Source of the DNA: DAIRET01 sp036795455
GTDB taxonomy: Bacteria; Bacteroidota; Ignavibacteria; Ignavibacteriales; Ignavibacteriaceae
Assembly (NCBI GenBank): GCA_036795455.1
Contig: DAIRET010000023.1
Coordinates: 1 to 24,137, forward strand
Direction: 5' to 3'
DNA: 24,137 nucleotides
Part shown: positions 23,568 through 24,137 of the stretch, in pieces
Position numbering within the stretch: position 1 is the stretch's first letter
How the letters are laid out: each line of letters opens with the position of its first letter
Program-made: the position numbers and the translations under genes
The notes under the pieces: model-generated
Database searches by the model: none
The model's input: only the letters and a program-made list of their open reading frames with translations
Told to the model about the DNA's origin: nothing

Positions 23568-23812
23568 GCCGAAACAGCTTTCTATTTTGAAGAAATAAGA
23601 TATTCTCCCGATTCTCAACCGGATTTTTTTCCAGAGTAATTTGTGGAATTTTTCCAATTAGTCCGTTTACGTCCTTTTTATATTGAAGTGAAAGCCCTTT
23701 TTTTGATTTAAACCCGACTTTTTTTGTTAAATGCCGAATTTTCATTTGTATAAATCCTTTTAAATACTTTATTTTACGCATGTTCTCAACAACTATTTTT
23801 AAGGAGGTTAAA

Positions 23813-24137
23813 ATGAAAAAATCTTTTAATACTGTTTTTGTCTGTTTAGTTACAGTTCTTCTACTTCTTTCAACCAATCAGTATGCTCAGGAAAAGGGCG
23901 AAATTGTCGGCAAAATAATTACGAGTTCGGAAGCGGATGCTCTTTTCGGTCCTGCAATCAAGAGTATCTCATTCAACGCAAAAAGATTATTAATGCTTGC
24001 TAATAAATCGCCGGAACACATTATGTTTAATGTAGTCAATGGTGAAATCAGAGTGCTTAATAACAAAAGAAAAGCGCTGCACCCGGAAGGTCTCTCTATA
24101 GCATCCAACGAACGATATCATATGTTCAGTACATCAA
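23813..24137 (+). CDS. Secreted protein of unknown function, N-terminal part
   Basis: 108 codons are visible and open to the right edge. The start is well supported: AAGGAGG lies six bases before ATG 23813, a near-perfect ribosome site. The N terminus is a signal peptide (MKKSFNTVFVCLVTVLLLLS, probable cleavage after QYAQ near residue 24). The mature start reads EKGEIVGKIITSSEADALFG, followed by a part with short beta-like stretches (HIMFNVVNGEIRVLNN). I do not recognise the family. The preceding 245 bases contain no gene and probably its promoter. Strong initiation signals suggest an abundantly made exported protein. Confidence 0.8.
   Translation, partial: MKKSFNTVFVCLVTVLLLLSTNQYAQEKGEIVGKIITSSEADALFGPAIKSISFNAKRLLMLANKSPEHIMFNVVNGEIRVLNNKRKALHPEGLSIASNERYHMFSTS

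Noticed and set aside
23600..23640. Possible terminator after the FmdB-like gene near a T-run
   Set aside because: The stem in front of the T-run is only about three base pairs.
23521..23877. 118-codon open frame on the minus strand
   Set aside because: It overlaps the FmdB-like gene and the well-supported secreted-protein start on the other strand, has no ribosome site, and its sequence is basic and low in complexity.
1..24137. tRNA, rRNA, CRISPR array, insertion sequence, integron attC
   Set aside because: I looked for T-loop sequences, regularly spaced repeats, transposase motifs and attC-like cores and found none that are convincing.

Overview
The window reads as chromosomal DNA of a low-GC Gram-negative bacterium of the Bacteroidota/Chlorobiota/Ignavibacteriota group, most likely an ignavibacterium. 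This is inferred from a long FCB-style SecA, an outer-membrane-type TPR lipoprotein, a TonB/MORN protein and rubrerythrin. Most genes have purine-rich Shine-Dalgarno sites. No database search was possible, so the taxonomy is tentative.

Region 1 (1-3.2 kb, minus strand) is a type III restriction-modification operon: mod, then a RhuM-family gene, then the start of res, which runs off the left edge. The three genes are almost fused end to end (1-base gap, then 1-base overlap). mod carries two in-frame copies of a 21-bp palindromic repeat. It also has an A-rich leader instead of a Shine-Dalgarno site and a Bacteroidota-like promoter. This block looks acquired. A degenerate non-coding stretch (3.2-3.5 kb) separates it from the rest.

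Region 2 (3.5-12.7 kb, minus strand) holds a tightly packed run: secA, P-II, a large TPR lipoprotein, mtgA and a Schlafen/AlbA_2 gene. Upstream of it lies a LytS/LytTR-type two-component pair. It mixes protein export, nitrogen signalling and envelope building.

Region 3 (12.8-18.3 kb) has mixed orientations: a cupin, rubrerythrin, a HEAGH membrane protein, a secreted MORN+TonB protein, pdxB, a catalytically dead HisH-like protein, and a secreted serine hydrolase close behind it.

Region 4 (18.3-24.1 kb) contains miaA downstream of a cNMP-GAF-kinase-like protein whose expected phosphoacceptor His is Ser, a divergent AlkA-type glycosylase, and an ECF sigma/soluble zinc anti-sigma pair followed by OsmC and FmdB-like genes. 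A secreted protein of unknown function begins at 23813 and runs off the right edge.

No tRNA, rRNA, CRISPR array, transposase or integrase was recognised. The points most worth a second look are the RhuM gene inside a type III R-M operon with palindromic insertions in mod, the HisH pseudoenzyme, and the histidine-less kinase-like protein.
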